This document shows positions 62,242 through 64,000 of a DNA stretch of 64,000 bases, in pieces. The first letter of the stretch is position 1. Each line of letters opens with the position of its first letter. Both the position numbers and the translations under genes were made by a program. The notes under the pieces were generated by a model. That model had not been told where the DNA came from. It saw nothing but the letters and a program-made list of their open reading frames with translations, and made no database searches. The DNA is from Quillaja saponaria (lineage: Eukaryota > Streptophyta > Magnoliopsida > Fabales > Quillajaceae). Where the stretch lies: contig CM055614.1 of the NCBI GenBank assembly GCA_029379385.1, positions 15,071,528 to 15,135,527 on the forward strand. Direction: 5' to 3'.

Positions 62242-63505
62242 CGATAAGTTCTCAAAAGAACTTATAATATATCTCATTATGCATTCAATTTAGCTATGTT
62301 TTCAAGCTTTGCATTACAATTTGGTTAGTTTTAACTTAGTTTGTAGTTTATTGTGTTTTGCATTAAGATTTCGTGTTTTAGTTGTTTTTGCTTAGGATTT
62401 AGCTTTCAAATAAGAGTTTAATCTTAATTGATTTTGGTTATGTATTTTGAAGGTTTAAGGCTTTAAGGAATCAATTTTGAAGAACAAATGCACAAGGGAT
62501 GGAATTCCAACTCGCAAGGAGCCTAAGTGTCAATGCTCTCTGGTTGGACTTACTTAGGTAGATTGCCTTGGAGCCTTAGTGCCTAGAAAGTTAGTGCATG
62601 CCTAATATTTGTGTTCCTGTTTCACTGAAATTGCTGAAAAATTCTGATTTTAGGGTGCCTATTTAAGGGAAATGACCTAGGATTTGAATTGGGAACATTT
62701 TTCTGAGATAGAAGGAGGATTGAAAGGAAAAAAGGAGCAAGAGGAAAAGGGGATCTAGAGCTTGAAGATTGAAGATTGAAGATTGGACACAACCTTCACA
62801 AGTTTTATTCTCTTATTCCTTCCTTCTTAGTTCCTTGTACTTTCTTGATGAATTGTTTATTTGAAATCATGCCTAAGTCTATTTGGATTAACTAATTCCC
62901 TTTCTAGGGTTATAATGAAACTCACATATAATTTGATATGAATCTATCTATGGATTACTTAGATTGTGATATTTATGCTATGTATATCATTCCATGTATA
63001 ATGTTTCTAATTGATTGATCTCCAATTAGATTGTTGTGGTAAACTAGAGGATCCTTGACAAAGGAAATCTAACTTAGCCTTGAATGATATAATACATGTT
63101 TGAATTCATTCACTTGGATGGTTGAATTTAATTTGCATATAGGATAGACATATACCTATATGCCATGTATAACCAAATGAGATTTTGTCTTAATAAATCT
63201 TGTTTAATTCAATTCTTATGGACATATAGTGGATTGGTTAAGCAAGGTAACGATTACAAGCAATTTGAATGATAATTATAATTGAATTAGAATCCTTGGT
63301 TAATATCATAATGCCACGAGTCTAAGCATGATAGGATAAGTGCAAATTAAGCCAAGTGTGAGGGAAATTATGTTACTAGGCTCATCTCAATATATCAGTT
63401 CCAAGGTTAGTTGTTTGGATAAAATTAGGATTGATACAATTTTAGTACTCAACATTGTTAGATAATTCCTTGTTCACTTACACTTGCATGGTAAAATCAA
63501 CAACA
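62242..63505 (+). repeat. Athila 3' LTR (1,264 bp)
   Basis: Starts CGATAAGTTCTCAAAAG (the first TG changed to CG) and ends ATCAACAACA. It has the ~270-bp 5' segment missing from the 5' LTR. A tandem GAAGATTGAAGATTGAAGAT run at 62762 has one more unit than the 5' LTR. Confidence 0.9.
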
Positions 63506-63954
63506 TATGTATGTATATATACACATACACATGAAATAAAATTAAAAATGCCCTTAAGATGTTTGACAAATTGGCTAAAAGAAACTAATTATAATGTAAT
63601 GAATAAAACCTGGAATATTTAAATCTTAACGGTTAGGTATTATTTGAATTTGAATAAAAGTCTAATAATAAAATTAAAGAATTGTCAGTTAAGTGGTTAA
63701 GAAAAAGGGGAATCTTGAAATTTGGTTGAATGGATATTGGAATTTCATGATTCAAGCTCTTGATTAATTTTAAACGATTAACTTAACTTGAATTTAATGC
63801 TTGGAATGCGAGTAATGTTGAATTAAGGATTTAGTGTTAATTTTCTTAGTATGTATATATAATATATATACATACATGAAATGAAATTAAAGATGCCTTA
63901 AAGGTATTTGTTAAAATACCGAGAGGAATTAGTTTCAAAGAAATGCATGGAAGT

Positions 63955-64000
<46 letters not shown>
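63506..64000 (+). mobile_element. G2 LTR continued, with a second tandem unit and a terminal (AT)n
   Basis: The text interrupted at 53105 resumes here. From about 63725 a second, diverged copy of the unit begins, comparable to 52960-53105 plus 63511-63724 (ATTCAAGCTCTTGATTA, then GGAATGCGAGTAATGTTGAA, then ATACATGAAATGAAATTAAA). An (AT)n tract runs from 63957 to 63999 and may have compressed or expanded in assembly. Confidence 0.65.

Larger units (their letters stand above)
53106..63505 (+). mobile_element. Athila-like Ty3/gypsy element, complete in outline, degenerate
   Basis: Two LTRs, a primer-binding site, gag, protease, RT/RNase H, integrase, a 3' extra ORF and a purine tract occur in Athila order. 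It is flanked by the perfect target duplication TATGT (53101-53105 and 63506-63510). Every coding part carries stops or deletions, so it could move only with help from another copy. It is inserted inside a G2 LTR. Confidence 0.9.

Noticed and set aside
1..64000. tRNA, rRNA, miRNA or CRISPR features
   Set aside because: No cloverleaf-type sequence, rRNA word or regularly spaced repeat with unique spacers was recognised; the tRNA-like words are LTR primer-binding sites.

Overview
This is plant nuclear DNA, most likely from a eudicot. It is AT-rich, and the one intact host gene has 13 coding exons split by GT-AG introns and encodes a plant-type mitochondrial ferredoxin reductase. The rest is dominated by decayed plant retroelements: Athila-like and other Ty3/gypsy, Ty1/copia, L1-type and RTE-type LINEs, a CACTA element, and hAT-like and foldback elements. 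I cannot name the species. I see no rRNA, tRNA or CRISPR.

Layout. 1-969 holds the broken 3' end of an INDETERMINATE DOMAIN (IDD) zinc-finger gene. 2440-3900 is an L1 relic. 4721-5625 carries two short tandem repeats. 5689-9445 is a cluster of three Athila-family LTRs, two of them head to head. 10700-11890 is a LINE RNase H tail. 13070-17430 is a Ty1/copia relic on the minus strand, split by a 1.19-kb solo LTR with a perfect 5-bp target duplication. 18760-20287 is the 3' part of a long gypsy LTR (called family G2 here). 20300-27230 holds three minus-strand LINE relics. 28242-28625 is a foldback element.

The host gene, NADPH:adrenodoxin (ferredoxin) oxidoreductase, is on the minus strand at 29353-36881. 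Its exons join into one uninterrupted 491-codon frame. Its introns have taken in a 526-bp hAT-like element and a 156-bp solo LTR, and the coding sequence is untouched.

Right of the gene lie a gypsy gag-pol relic (37650-39720), an inverted piece of a G2 LTR (39768-42780), an Athila LTR with its primer-binding site (42781-44050), and a second copia relic of the same family as the first (44410-51780, minus strand). The second copia is interrupted by a 3,153-bp non-autonomous CACTA element (45723-48875); the first copia preserves the empty site.

From 51813 to the end is a G2 LTR (plus strand) interrupted by a complete but degenerate 10.4-kb Athila-like element (53106-63505). That element has both LTRs, a perfect TATGT target duplication, gag, protease, RT/RNase H and integrase remnants, and the extra 3' reading frame typical of Athila.

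The nesting order can be partly read: copia B came before the CACTA, copia A before its solo LTR, and the G2 LTR before the Athila element. I found no convincing undescribed system. The points most worth checking are the CACTA insertion with its empty site, the LTR palindrome, the insertions in the reductase introns, and the deleted protease and integrase parts of the Athila element.
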